The notes: a model not told the origin generated them from the sequence alone. DNA of 64,000 bases from an uncultured Dechloromonas sp. (GCF_945957265.1 NZ_CAMFKO010000002.1:1-64000); one strand, 5' to 3'; shown: positions 26,442 through 35,381, counted from the stretch's first letter. Translations and numbers: made by a program.

Positions 26442-27490
26442 TGAGGTTGTTGGCGCTTGGGCCTTTGCCCCCCCCTTTGGGCGGTACCACTGTTCTGTTT
26501 GACGATTTTCGGCAGCGCGTTATCGACTTGCCGGTAGACGTGGCTGTCGTGGACATGAATGACAGGAGGGCTGGTAGCGGAAAGCTGGCTCGCCTGGGTG
26601 CTGCCCTGTCTGCCTGGAAGGAGATTTTTGGCGGTTGGAGCGCGAGCGACGTGGTCACGCTCCACGCTTCTTCAAAGCGTTTCATTTTGTATGGGGCTTT
26701 CCTGCGGCTGTTGTCGTTGTTGAGCGGTAAGCCCGTTGTGCTGAGGGCGTTTGGCGGTTCTCTCGACCTGGTTTACCAACGCTCCGGTTGGTTGATGCGC
26801 CAGGCGTTCGGACTGGCTTTTGCCAATTCGCTGGTGCTGCTGGAAACCACGCATCTGGGCAATTATTTCAGGCAGGTCTTTCCCAAGGCACGGATTGATC
26901 GTTTGCCAAATAGTCGCTCGATCATGCCCCCCTCTGATTCCGGCTCGTCGCGGAACGGGCGGTTTGTGTTCGTCGGTCATGTCAATGATGCGAAGGGTGT
27001 GGGTACGCTGATTGAAATGCTGAAGCGCAATGTTGGCGCCGGTATCCGCATCGACGTCATCGGGCCGCTGACTCAGGGATTCGCCAGGGCGCGCCTGGAT
27101 GGCGTGCCCGGCCTGAACTACATCGGTGTCCTTCCTCCCGAGGAGGTGGCTCGCTGCCTGGCCGGCTACGAAGCCTTGGTCCTTCCCAGCCAATACGAGG
27201 GAGAGGGGCATCCGGGGGTCATTCTTGAGGCGTATGCACAGGGGACCCCTGTTGTTTCGACCCATTGGCGGTCTATTCCGGAGATTGTGCAGGAACGCAA
27301 GACAGGGCTGTTGGTTGAACCAGGTAATCCGGATCAATTGTTCGCCGCGCTACAAGAACTGCGCGGGAACGAAGCACTCATGCAGCGCATGCGCAGGAAT
27401 GCATTGCGTTATGCCCGTTGTTTTGATGCGAAGTATTGGCACTTGAGCAAGTGGCGTGTTTGGCTTCATGAGGTACATCCGCCTGCCTAG
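26441..27490 (+). CDS. Glycosyltransferase, GT4 family
   Basis: This 349-residue GT-B glycosyltransferase opens MRLLALGPLPPPLGGTTVLF. The Rossmann-like second half has RFVFVGHVNDAKGVGTLIEM, ALVLPSQYEGEGHPGVILEA and a RSIPEIVQ segment. The ATG at 26441 overlaps the previous stop (TGATG), which suggests coupled translation. It most likely acts on the repeat unit after the preceding enzyme. Confidence 0.87.
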   Translation: MRLLALGPLPPPLGGTTVLFDDFRQRVIDLPVDVAVVDMNDRRAGSGKLARLGAALSAWKEIFGGWSASDVVTLHASSKRFILYGAFLRLLSLLSGKPVVLRAFGGSLDLVYQRSGWLMRQAFGLAFANSLVLLETTHLGNYFRQVFPKARIDRLPNSRSIMPPSDSGSSRNGRFVFVGHVNDAKGVGTLIEMLKRNVGAGIRIDVIGPLTQGFARARLDGVPGLNYIGVLPPEEVARCLAGYEALVLPSQYEGEGHPGVILEAYAQGTPVVSTHWRSIPEIVQERKTGLLVEPGNPDQLFAALQELRGNEALMQRMRRNALRYARCFDAKYWHLSKWRVWLHEVHPPA

Positions 27491-27491
27491 C

Positions 27492-29651
27492 ATGAGCCTA
27501 CTGGGCCGCTTTTTTGTTCTCTTGGTTATTTGCTGGGACGTCTCGTGTTGGGCAGATGTCTCATCAATCAACGCAGGGCGGCCGTATATGGTCGAACCCC
27601 CCGCAAATTACCGAGTCGGAGCCAATCCCTCTGCTCCCGTTTTAACCGATGGTCGTGAGGCCAGCCAACTCGGACGCTTCTGGACCCAGAGTGCAACGGC
27701 GGGTTGGGAGTCGGTAAGGCTGATCAAGGCTTCGTTCGATCTGGGGGCGGCGCACGATCTGGACAAATTGGCGCTTACCGTGGCAAGTGGTACGGCGTCA
27801 GGGGTGCATTTTCCAGTGGCCAGCTATGTTTTTCTCAGCGAGGACCAGGAAAGCTGGACGCTGGGTGGTTGTTCCCGGCATGTGTCGCCAGGTGCCGGTG
27901 TTGGCACCGACCGGGAGATTCGGGAGCGCCTGGAAATCACCTTGGGTAATCAGCGGGCACGCTTTATACGGTTTTTTGTCGTGCCGTCGGGAGAGTTTTT
28001 CTTTACCGACGAGGTCAGTGTCTTGCCAGCCAAGCCTGGCGCGCCCCGGGCGCTTCGTCCTGTGCCGGTGTCGCGTCAGGGGCTGACGAAAGCAGTCGAT
28101 TCGATGCGGCATCGCGATTGGTCGCGTTATCTGGCAGCGAGCCGTGAGCCGGTTCGCACCCGCTCTCCGTTTGTGGATTGTGTACTGGATGAGGTGGGGG
28201 CACCGAGGGATTTTGCGGTGGATGACAGGGCACGGAGCGGAGGGGCGACGAGGGAGCTTGCGTCGTTTGCTGTGTTTCCTTGCGCGGACGATGAGCGAAT
28301 TTCTGTTGGTGCCGGGTGTTCCGGTGGCTCGGGCTTGTTGCGGAAGCAGGAGTGGTTGCGCTTGGGGGGGCGCCAGTACCGGGCGTTCAGGATCAAGGCG
28401 AATTCCGGTGGCGCGTTGCCTGTTGTGGTGCGTAGCCTGCATGGCAAGGTTCGCGCGGCTGTCTTTGAATCGCCATTTGTTCAGGCCTTGAACGGGGAAC
28501 TGCTGGCTGACCCGTTGCGCGTCAGCGATGGCTTGATCGGCGTGGATTCATCGCACGGAGGCGTGGTGGTGCTCGAACTGGATGCCGTTCAAGCCGGGCG
28601 CGATCGGGTCGAGGTGCAGTTTGGCAAGGGGAGCAAGGCTTGGCGTCACGCCTTCGATGTCGATGTGCTACCCGTGGTCGAGTCTTCGCGTTTGTTCGGG
28701 AATGTCTGGCCTTATCTGGACTGGCCCTTGGTGGCCGACCGCCAGGAGGCCGCAGTAAGGGATTTGAAGCGCCACGGCGCTGACGTGCTGGTGGTGCCGT
28801 ATCGTGCCTTGCCGGTGCCGGGCGGGGGAGGCGATTTTTCGGGCCTGACCGAGCTGGCTGCAAAGTTTGACAAGCCGCGGGCGGTGTTGCTTTACCTGGG
28901 GGTCGATCAGCGCGGACCGGAGTCGGGTAATCCCTGGTTTGACAAGGGGTTGCTGGGGCAATGGCTGGCCGGTGCGTATGCCGCACTGGCGCGGGCCGGC
29001 GTGGCGCGGGAGCAGGTCTATCTTTACCCGGTGGACGAGCCGCGCGGCAGTTCGCTGGAGACCGCGCAGCGGTTTGTGCCTTTTTTGAGAGCGAATCATC
29101 CGGGAGCCAGGCTGTACTCGACTTTGAGTGTGCGCGATGCGCTGGTTTTGTTGCCGCAGTTGGATGTTGCACAGGTTTTGGATCGCAAGGGCTTGGCGGA
29201 GGCGGCGGCCAGGCAGATCAAGCCGGGCCAGCAACTGTGGCTGTATATGACGGATGGCCCTTCCAAACTGAATGATCCCTACGCGTATTACCGGCTGATG
29301 GGGTGGCGCGCTTTTGCACTGGGCGCAGAGGGCGTGGGGTTCTGGAATTATGCGGATACCCAGCGCGGGGCTTATGCAGGCGATGGCTGGGACGATATCG
29401 ACAGCGGTCGTGACTTTGCGGTGGTATATCGCGGTGCAGGTGGCTCGATTGTCGATGGCCGACGCTGGGAGGCTTTTTCGTCTGGCCTGGACGATTTTCA
29501 GGTGCTCAAGGCTTATCAGCGCTTCGCCGGGATTGAGGCTGCAAGGCGCCTGGCAGTCGAGGTTGTTGAGGGAAAAATGCCGGGCCAGGCAGAGAACGTA
29601 AGGCAGCGCATGTTGCGAGAGCTATCTGTTGGCGCCATTTTGGCGAAATGA
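27492..29651 (+). CDS. Secreted glycosidase-like protein with discoidin-type N-domain (DUF4091-like)
   Basis: This protein of about 719 residues has a signal peptide (MSLLGRFFVLLVICWDVSCW, then A-DVSS). Residues 30-190 look like an F5/8-type-C (discoidin) sugar-binding fold (SFDLGAAHDLDKLAL, RARFIRFFVVPSGEFFF). The C-terminal half resembles DUF4091 glycosidase-like TIM barrels: QVYLYPVDEPRG carries a possible acid pair, and the end is WNYADTQRG followed by WEAFSSGLDDFQVLKAY. It may trim or bind the exported polymer. The enzyme activity is unproven. Alternative in-frame ATGs lie at 27456 and 27468; 27492 is preferred because it directly follows the previous stop and starts the signal peptide cleanly. 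Confidence 0.72.
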   Translation: MSLLGRFFVLLVICWDVSCWADVSSINAGRPYMVEPPANYRVGANPSAPVLTDGREASQLGRFWTQSATAGWESVRLIKASFDLGAAHDLDKLALTVASGTASGVHFPVASYVFLSEDQESWTLGGCSRHVSPGAGVGTDREIRERLEITLGNQRARFIRFFVVPSGEFFFTDEVSVLPAKPGAPRALRPVPVSRQGLTKAVDSMRHRDWSRYLAASREPVRTRSPFVDCVLDEVGAPRDFAVDDRARSGGATRELASFAVFPCADDERISVGAGCSGGSGLLRKQEWLRLGGRQYRAFRIKANSGGALPVVVRSLHGKVRAAVFESPFVQALNGELLADPLRVSDGLIGVDSSHGGVVVLELDAVQAGRDRVEVQFGKGSKAWRHAFDVDVLPVVESSRLFGNVWPYLDWPLVADRQEAAVRDLKRHGADVLVVPYRALPVPGGGGDFSGLTELAAKFDKPRAVLLYLGVDQRGPESGNPWFDKGLLGQWLAGAYAALARAGVAREQVYLYPVDEPRGSSLETAQRFVPFLRANHPGARLYSTLSVRDALVLLPQLDVAQVLDRKGLAEAAARQIKPGQQLWLYMTDGPSKLNDPYAYYRLMGWRAFALGAEGVGFWNYADTQRGAYAGDGWDDIDSGRDFAVVYRGAGGSIVDGRRWEAFSSGLDDFQVLKAYQRFAGIEAARRLAVEVVEGKMPGQAENVRQRMLRELSVGAILAK

Positions 29652-29702
29652 ATACGGCATAATATGGCGTTTTGTTTTACCGCATCTTGTTGGGAAGCTT
29701 GA

Positions 29703-30812
29703 ATGAAAACAATCGATATCATTGCCGGGGCGCGTCCCAATTTTATGAAGATTGCCCCGATCATCCGGGCTCTTGAGGCGCACCGGTCTGCCGGGGGAGC
29801 ATTGCGTTATCGCCTGGTCCATACGGGGCAGCATTACGACGCGCGCATGTCCGGGGACTTTTTTACACAGTTGGGTATCCCTGAGCCGCAGGTGAATCTG
29901 GAGGTGGGTTCAGGTACGCAGGCCGAGCAGACGGCGGCGATTTTGGTGCGCTATGAGCAGTTGTTGCTGGAGGCGCCGTGCGATGTCTGCCTGGTGGTGG
30001 GCGATGTGACGTCGACGATGGCCTGCGCCATTGCGGCGCAAAAGCTGCGCGTGCCGGTTGCGCACGTGGAGGCGGGTATCCGCTCCGGGGATTGGTCCAT
30101 GCCTGAGGAAATCAACCGGATGGTGACGGATTCGATCACCAACTGGTTTTTTACGACCAGCGATGTGGCAAACGAGAATCTGCGGCGCAGCGGGGTGGGC
30201 GAGGAGCGGATTTTCTTTGTCGGCAATACGATGATCGATACCTTGCTGGCCAACATGGCGCGTTTGCGCCCGCCGCCGTTTTTTGAGGAGTTGGGCCTTT
30301 CGGCGGGGAATTATTTTGTGGTGACTTTGCATCGCCCGGCCAATGTGGATACGGCGCAGGGCTTTGCTGCGCTGCTGTCGGCCATTGGCGAGAGTACGCG
30401 CGGCTTGCCGACGGTTTTCCCGGTGCATCCCCGTACGGCAAAGACCTTGCAGGAGGTGAGCGCGCTCCCGCCCAACGTGCATTTGGTCGATCCGCAGCCT
30501 TATCTGGAATTCAATTACCTGGTGAAAAATGCCCGGGCGGTGATTACCGATTCCGGCGGCATTACCGAGGAAACGACGGTGATGCGCGTGCCGTGCCTGA
30601 CCTTGCGGGATTCTACCGAGCGCCCGGAAACGGTGACGGTGGGGACAAACGAGTTGATCGGAACCGATCCCGCCAGGATCAAGCCGGCAATGGACAGGTT
30701 GTTTGCCGGGGAGTGGAAGAAGGGCGGCATCCCGCCGTTATGGGATGGCCAGACGGCTACGCGCATTGTTGCGGCGCTCGATTCCTTGCTCATGCCTGCG
30801 GCCGGGCGTTGA
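29703..30812 (+). CDS. wecB: UDP-N-acetylglucosamine 2-epimerase (non-hydrolysing)
   Basis: This 369-residue cytoplasmic enzyme interconverts UDP-GlcNAc and UDP-ManNAc. It opens MKTIDIIAGARPNFMKIAPI. Further motifs are HTGQHYDARMSGDFF, VVGDVTSTMACAIAA, VAHVEAGIRSGDWSMPEEINR and ITDSGGITEETTVMRVPCLTLRD in short conserved runs. Its presence suggests ManNAc or a derivative such as ManNAcA in the polymer. No UDP-ManNAc dehydrogenase is seen in the window. A heparinase-fold gene follows after 3 bases. Confidence 0.94.
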   Translation: MKTIDIIAGARPNFMKIAPIIRALEAHRSAGGALRYRLVHTGQHYDARMSGDFFTQLGIPEPQVNLEVGSGTQAEQTAAILVRYEQLLLEAPCDVCLVVGDVTSTMACAIAAQKLRVPVAHVEAGIRSGDWSMPEEINRMVTDSITNWFFTTSDVANENLRRSGVGEERIFFVGNTMIDTLLANMARLRPPPFFEELGLSAGNYFVVTLHRPANVDTAQGFAALLSAIGESTRGLPTVFPVHPRTAKTLQEVSALPPNVHLVDPQPYLEFNYLVKNARAVITDSGGITEETTVMRVPCLTLRDSTERPETVTVGTNELIGTDPARIKPAMDRLFAGEWKKGGIPPLWDGQTATRIVAALDSLLMPAAGR

Positions 30813-30815
30813 TCG

Positions 30816-32468
30816 ATGGCGCTGGCTCGCGTCCTGCGCTTGTGGAGAACGGCGCGCCATTTGCGTGCGGAGCAGGTGGCTTTCCGTTTGTATTTTCGCC
30901 TGGCCAAGCCCTGGGTGCGGCACCGCGCTTTGGCTGCGGTGGGCGAGGCGGTGCGTCGCCCCTGGCTGGCTTCGTGGTTGGCGCCTCTGATCGGGGCGCG
31001 CAGCCATGTTGAGTTGGGTGAGTTCGAGTTTCTGGGGGAGCGCGGCAACCTGGCGGCGATGCGCGGCTGGAATTCGCCGGAGAAGGCGAAGTTGTGGTTG
31101 TACAACCTGCATTACCTGGACGACCTGAATGCGGCCGATGCGGATGGGCGTGGCGAGCAGCATGCCTGGTTGATCGATCGCTGGATCGAGGGAAACCCGG
31201 CTCTGGCGGGGAATGGTTGGGAGCCTTACACGCTTTCGTTGCGCATCGTTAACTGGGTCAAGTGGTTTGCCCGCCAGACGGCGATTCCGCAACCTTGGCT
31301 GGATAGCCTGGCGCGACAGGCTCAGGCGCTGCTGGTGCAGGAGGAGCGGCACATTCTGGCCAATCATTTGTTTACCAACGGTAAGGCGCTGGTTTTTGCC
31401 GGGGCGTTTCTAGGCGGGGATATTGGCCAACGCAGTTTGCGGCGTGGCCTGGCGATTTTGGATCGCGAGATTGATGAGCAATTTTTGGCGGATGGCGGGC
31501 ATTTCGAGCTGTCGCCGATGTATCACGCGACGTTGTTGTGGGATTTGTGCGACCTGCTGAATGTGGCGGGCTGCAGTGGCGTTGCGACGCTGACCGAGCG
31601 GATTGGCCATTGGCGGGGTGTTGTGGAGCGCGGTTTGTCGTGGCTGGATGCGATGTGCCATCCAGATGGCGAGATCGCGTTTTTTAACGATGCCGCGTTT
31701 GGTATTGCGCCTTCGCCTCTGGCCGTCCGTGCCTACGCGGCCTGGCTGGGGTGCACCCTGCCTGCTGGTGATGCCGGCGATGCCTGCGCGGCGAGGCATT
31801 TGGCCGATACGGGCTATGTCTCGGTGTCTCTGCCGGCCAACGGCAAGGCGATTGTGGATGTGGCCGAGGTGGGGCCGGCGTATCAGCCGGGTCATGCCCA
31901 TGCGGATACGCTGAGTTTCGAATTGAGTCTTTTTGGCCAGCGCGTTCTGGTTAATTCCGGAACTTCGCAGTACGGCGAGGATGCGGAGCGGCAGCGGCAG
32001 CGGAGTACGCAGGTTCATAACACCGTCGAGGTGGACGGCGAGAATTCGTCGGAGGTGTGGGCCGGCTTTCGCGTGGCGCGCCGGGCGAGTGCCCGTGATG
32101 TGAGCGTGGGCCGCGCGGGGCCGGGCGATCTGCTGGTGTACGGGGCGCACGATGGTTATTTGAGGCTTCCCGGCAAGCCGGTGCATGGTAGGTCGTGGTG
32201 TTTTTCGGGTAAGAGTCTGCGCGTGCTTGATCGGGTTTCGGGGCGCTATGGGCGAGCTGTTGGGCGGTTTTTCCTGCATCCGGCGGTGGCTGTCGAGAAC
32301 GACAGGCTGGTCTTGCCGGGCGGTGAGGTTGTGCGCTGGTCATGTTCCGGGGGGCGGGCTGCGGTCGTGCCTTCAACCTGGCATCCGGCATTTGGGGTTT
32401 CTGTTCCAAGTCGCTGTCTGGAGGTTTCGTTCGAGGCCCCTGAGGTGACGATGGTTTTTTCTTGGTGA
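30816..32468 (+). CDS. Heparinase II/III family polysaccharide lyase-like protein
   Basis: This 550-residue protein has the heparinase II/III layout: an N-terminal alpha/alpha toroid (NPEKAKLWLYNLHYLDDL-like region, PYTLSLRIVNWVKW, ILANHLFTNGKALVFAGAF) and a C-terminal beta-sandwich. The latter has GHAHADTLSFELSLFGQRVLVNSGT and QRSTQVHNTVEVDG, where the conserved His and Tyr residues of lyases lie. No signal peptide is evident, which is common for such proteins in exopolysaccharide operons. It may cleave or modify the polymer, perhaps uronic-acid residues; activity is inferred from the family. Confidence 0.85.
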   Translation: MALARVLRLWRTARHLRAEQVAFRLYFRLAKPWVRHRALAAVGEAVRRPWLASWLAPLIGARSHVELGEFEFLGERGNLAAMRGWNSPEKAKLWLYNLHYLDDLNAADADGRGEQHAWLIDRWIEGNPALAGNGWEPYTLSLRIVNWVKWFARQTAIPQPWLDSLARQAQALLVQEERHILANHLFTNGKALVFAGAFLGGDIGQRSLRRGLAILDREIDEQFLADGGHFELSPMYHATLLWDLCDLLNVAGCSGVATLTERIGHWRGVVERGLSWLDAMCHPDGEIAFFNDAAFGIAPSPLAVRAYAAWLGCTLPAGDAGDACAARHLADTGYVSVSLPANGKAIVDVAEVGPAYQPGHAHADTLSFELSLFGQRVLVNSGTSQYGEDAERQRQRSTQVHNTVEVDGENSSEVWAGFRVARRASARDVSVGRAGPGDLLVYGAHDGYLRLPGKPVHGRSWCFSGKSLRVLDRVSGRYGRAVGRFFLHPAVAVENDRLVLPGGEVVRWSCSGGRAAVVPSTWHPAFGVSVPSRCLEVSFEAPEVTMVFSW

Positions 32469-32472
32469 TGAC

Positions 32473-33753
32473 ATGCATATCCTGTTTCTGACCGACAACT
32501 TTCCTCCGGAGGTGAATGCCCCGGCCAGCCGCACTTTTGAGCATTGTCGCGAGTGGATCAAGGCCGGTCACGAGGTGACGGTGATTACCTGCGCGCCGAA
32601 TTTTCCGAAGGGCCGGGTTTTCGACGGTTATCGCAACAAGCTGTTCCAGCAGGATCGGATGGAGGGGATTCGCGTCATCCGGGTGTGGTCATACATCACG
32701 GCCAACGAGGGGTTCGTGAAGCGGATTCTCGATTACCAGAGCTTCATGGTGAGCGCGACGCTGGCGGCCTTGTTCGTGCGCCGGGTGGATGTGGTGATCG
32801 GGACTTCGCCGCAGTTTTTCACCGTGTGTGCGGCGTGGATGGTGGCGCTGCTGAAGCGTGTTCCGTTCGTGTTCGAATTGCGCGATCTTTGGCCGGAGTC
32901 GATCAAGGCGGTTGGGGCGATGGGTGATTCGGCGGCAATTCGCTGGCTGGAGAGGTTGGAGCTGTTTTTGTATCGCAAGGCGAACCTGATCGTTTCGGTG
33001 ACCCATGCCTTCAAGCGCAAGTTGATCGAACGCGGCGTGGATGGACGGAAGATCGGGGTAGTCACGAACGGGGTCGACATGACTCGTTTCAAGCCGATGG
33101 AGAAGGACCCGGCCTTGGTCGAGCGCCTGGACCTGGCGGGCAAGTTCGTGGGCGGCTATGTCGGCACGCACGGCATGGCCCATCACCTGGAAACGATTCT
33201 GGATGCTGCCGAACGTTTGTCGGCAGAGGGGCTGGGCGATCGGTTTCATTTCATCCTGCTGGGAGATGGCGCACGCAAGGGGGCGCTGAAGGAGTATGCC
33301 GCGCAGCGCGGTTTGGCCAACGTGACGTTTGTGGATTCGGTTTCCAAGGACGAGGTGGCGCGTTATTGGTCGGTGCTCGATGTATCGATCATTCATTTGC
33401 GCAAGACCGAGTTGTTTACGACGGTGATTCCGTCCAAGCTTTTCGAGTGCATGGGCATGGGGTTGCCGGTCTTGCATGGCGTGGAGGGCGAGTCGGCGGA
33501 TATCGTCCGTGCGGAGCAGGTGGGGGAGGTCTTCGAGCCGGAAAACGTTGATCAACTTGTTTCATTGTTGAAGGTTTTCAGAAATGACACTGAGCGGTAT
33601 CGGGTGCATCAGGCCAAATGCCTTGCCGCCGCAAAAAAATACGACCGTTCGGCGCTGGCCCTGCGCATGCTTGATTTAGTGGTGAGTGCGGTGTGTCCGG
33701 CTCGGCGCTTGTCCGATAAGGCCGTTGGAGGGCTGGCCGATTCCGAGCGCTGA
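32473..33753 (+). CDS. Glycosyltransferase, GT4 family (WbuB-like)
   Basis: This 426-residue GT-B glycosyltransferase resembles WbuB/WcaI-type L-fucosamine or colanic-acid transferases. It starts MHILFLTDNFPPEVNAPASR and continues TVITCAPNFPKGRVFDGYRN, VFELRDLWPESIKAVGAM, VTNGVDMTRFKPM and VIPSKLFECMGMGLPVLHG. It is the last clear gene of the exopolysaccharide operon. The last 15 or so residues are variable. A short RBS-bearing ORF follows directly. Confidence 0.9.
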   Translation: MHILFLTDNFPPEVNAPASRTFEHCREWIKAGHEVTVITCAPNFPKGRVFDGYRNKLFQQDRMEGIRVIRVWSYITANEGFVKRILDYQSFMVSATLAALFVRRVDVVIGTSPQFFTVCAAWMVALLKRVPFVFELRDLWPESIKAVGAMGDSAAIRWLERLELFLYRKANLIVSVTHAFKRKLIERGVDGRKIGVVTNGVDMTRFKPMEKDPALVERLDLAGKFVGGYVGTHGMAHHLETILDAAERLSAEGLGDRFHFILLGDGARKGALKEYAAQRGLANVTFVDSVSKDEVARYWSVLDVSIIHLRKTELFTTVIPSKLFECMGMGLPVLHGVEGESADIVRAEQVGEVFEPENVDQLVSLLKVFRNDTERYRVHQAKCLAAAKKYDRSALALRMLDLVVSAVCPARRLSDKAVGGLADSER

Positions 33754-33762
33754 GGATTGACG

Positions 33763-33861
33763 ATGCGGCAACAATTCCGGCCCAGACCGGAGCCGGGTAC
33801 GGCCCGCTGGTTCAGGCGTTACCGTAAGTACGTGCTTAGTGCCTGGGCGGATGGGGCGTGA
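33763..33861 (+). CDS. Possible 32-residue basic peptide after the exopolysaccharide operon
   Basis: A GAGGA ribosome site (33752-33756) overlapping the glycosyltransferase stop sits 6 bases before an ATG. That ATG opens a 32-codon frame beginning MRQQFRPRPEPG and continuing WFRRYRKYVLSAWADGA. The product is rich in Arg and aromatic residues and could be amphipathic. I know no family for it. The good ribosome site and coupling are the only support; it may be chance. Confidence 0.3.
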   Translation: MRQQFRPRPEPGTARWFRRYRKYVLSAWADGA

Positions 33862-34042
33862 TTTCCTTTGTGGTGCGGTGCAGATGGGGCGAAGCTCGGG
33901 CGCCTGATGTAGAATCCTGTCGTTGAATCGGCGGCGTTGCTTTGCGGGTATTCCCGGATGAGCGTTGGCGCGGATTTTGGTGAAAATGCCCCTGCCTTGC
34001 CGGGCTTGTATTTGAATTTTGAAAGACCCTGAGGATTTATCA
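33862..34042 (+). other. Non-coding leader of hisE, right junction of the exopolysaccharide island
   Basis: This stretch of about 180 bases has no gene. TAGAAT at 33910-33915 is a possible -10 without a clear -35. hisE must have a local promoter or depend on read-through from the exopolysaccharide operon, because its usual operon partners are far upstream. No repeat or insertion-sequence end marks the junction. Confidence 0.4.
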
Positions 34043-34369
34043 ATGAGCACGCATGACATCCTGCACCGTCTTTCCGAGACGCTGGCGTCCCGTCGCCATG
34101 CCGATCCGGAAAAGTCGTATACCGCCAAGCTGTTCGCCGATGGACCGGATTCGATCCTGAAGAAGATCGGCGAGGAGTGCGCCGAGCTGATCATGGCCGG
34201 CAAGGATGGCAAGCGCCTCAACATCGTGCGTGAATCGACCGACGTGATTTATCACATCCTCGTTCTCTTGGCCTTCTTCGACATGACCATCGAGGACGTG
34301 TCGCAGGAAATGCGCCGCCGCGAAGGCATTTCCGGCATCGACGAGAAGGCGTCGCGGGGCCAGAAGTGA
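34043..34369 (+). CDS. hisE: Phosphoribosyl-ATP pyrophosphatase HisE
   Basis: This 108-residue MazG-like helical enzyme hydrolyses PR-ATP to PR-AMP, the second histidine step. Motifs are SYTAKLFADGPDSILKKIGEE, then ECAELIMA and RESTDVIYHILVLLA, which hold the acidic metal ligands. ATG at 34043 follows a GAGGAT site; a longer reading adds eight unsupported residues. It overlaps hinT by 4 bases. Its separation from hisI by the exopolysaccharide island is unusual. Confidence 0.94.
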   Translation: MSTHDILHRLSETLASRRHADPEKSYTAKLFADGPDSILKKIGEECAELIMAGKDGKRLNIVRESTDVIYHILVLLAFFDMTIEDVSQEMRRREGISGIDEKASRGQK

Positions 34370-34716
34370 GCGATTGCATCTTCTGCCGGATCGTTGCGGG
34401 GGAAATCCCTTCTTCCAAGGTCTACGAGGACGAGGATATTCTCGCTTTCAACGACATCAATCCCGCTCGCCCGGTGCATGTGCTGGTCATCCCGAAGAAG
34501 CACATCACCTCGCTGGCGTCGGTGACGGCGGAAGATACCCTCGTGCTGGGCAAGATTCTGGCCAAGGCCAACGAAATTGCGGTGGCTCAAGGCAGCCCGG
34601 ACGGTTTCCGGGTCATCATCAACACAGGTCGTGTGGGGCAGCAGGAAGTGCCGCACCTGCACGCGCACATCGTGGGCGGTCCGGAACCGGTCGGCCCCAT
34701 GCTGAAACGCATCTAG
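34366..34716 (+). CDS. hinT: HIT-family nucleotide hydrolase (HinT-like)
   Basis: This 116-residue histidine-triad protein opens [21 protein letters not shown] and has the triad LHAHIVGG (HxHxH) near the C-terminus. HinT enzymes hydrolyse nucleoside phosphoramidates and aminoacyl-adenylates. The GTG start at 34366 overlaps the hisE stop. It is normally found between hisE and tatA in Betaproteobacteria, as here. Confidence 0.93.
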   Translation: MSDCIFCRIVAGEIPSSKVYEDEDILAFNDINPARPVHVLVIPKKHITSLASVTAEDTLVLGKILAKANEIAVAQGSPDGFRVIINTGRVGQQEVPHLHAHIVGGPEPVGPMLKRI

Positions 34717-34726
34717 GAGACAAACC

Positions 34727-34957
34727 ATGGGCAGTTTTTCCATTTGGCACTGGCTGATCGTTCTGGTCATCGTCATGCTCATTTTCGGCACCAAGAAGTT
34801 GCGCAACGTCGGCCAGGATCTCGGCGGCGCGGTGAAGGGTTTCAAGGACGGCATGAAGGAAGCCAACGCCGACAAGCCGGCCGAGGAAGCCAAGCCGGCC
34901 CAGCAGGTCGGTGGCCAGACCATCGACGTCGAGGTCAAGGAAAAGACGAAAGGCTAG
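34727..34957 (+). CDS. tatA: Twin-arginine translocase subunit TatA
   Basis: This 76-residue protein has one N-terminal membrane helix ([21 protein letters not shown]), the [20 protein letters not shown] hinge and amphipathic helix, and a charged tail. TatA oligomers make the pore for folded proteins carrying twin-arginine signals. The length is typical. It precedes tatB and tatC. Confidence 0.95.
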   Translation: MGSFSIWHWLIVLVIVMLIFGTKKLRNVGQDLGGAVKGFKDGMKEANADKPAEEAKPAQQVGGQTIDVEVKEKTKG

Positions 34958-34995
34958 TTTTTAGTCGCTAGTCCTTAGCTTTTGGCTAAAAACTA
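34955..34995. repeat. Inverted repeat in the tatA-tatB gap
   Basis: Perfect 10-bp arms TAGTTTTTAG and CTAAAAACTA flank 21 bases and are followed by short TAAC/CTAAC repeats up to the tatB start. The tatA stop codon lies inside the left arm. The AT-rich, repetitive look is unlike the neighbouring genes and resembles small dispersed intergenic repeats. Confidence 0.6.
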
Positions 34996-35015
34996 GTAAC
35001 TAACCACTAACAACT

Positions 35016-35381
35016 ATGTTCGATATCGGCTTTTCCGAATTGATGGTGATCGGCATCGTGGCGCTGATCGTCATCGGACCCGAGCGCCTGCCCAAGGTGG
35101 CACGCACGCTCGGCCATCTGCTCGGCCGCGCCCAGCGTTATGTCAGTGACGTCAAGTCGGACATCAATCGCGAAATCCAGCTCGACGAGCTGAAGAAGCT
35201 GCAGACCCAGGTCACCGACTCCGCCCGCGCCATGGAAGAGTCGGTACGCAAGGAATACGATTCGGCGCGTTCCGCCATCGAGGCACCGGCCCAGGAGGCG
35301 GCAGCCGAATTGCAATCCGCCGCCAAGCTGGCCGAGGGCTTGCCGCAGGCTGCCGATACGACGGGCAAACCCACCGCATGA
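35016..35381 (+). CDS. tatB: Twin-arginine translocase subunit TatB
   Basis: This 121-residue protein opens [21 protein letters not shown], the TatB membrane helix with its Glu. It continues [21 protein letters not shown], a long amphipathic helix, and an Ala/Glu-rich tail. TatB joins TatC in the signal-peptide receptor. It overlaps tatC by 4 bases. The tail is shorter than in E. coli, which is common. Confidence 0.94.
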   Translation: MFDIGFSELMVIGIVALIVIGPERLPKVARTLGHLLGRAQRYVSDVKSDINREIQLDELKKLQTQVTDSARAMEESVRKEYDSARSAIEAPAQEAAAELQSAAKLAEGLPQAADTTGKPTA

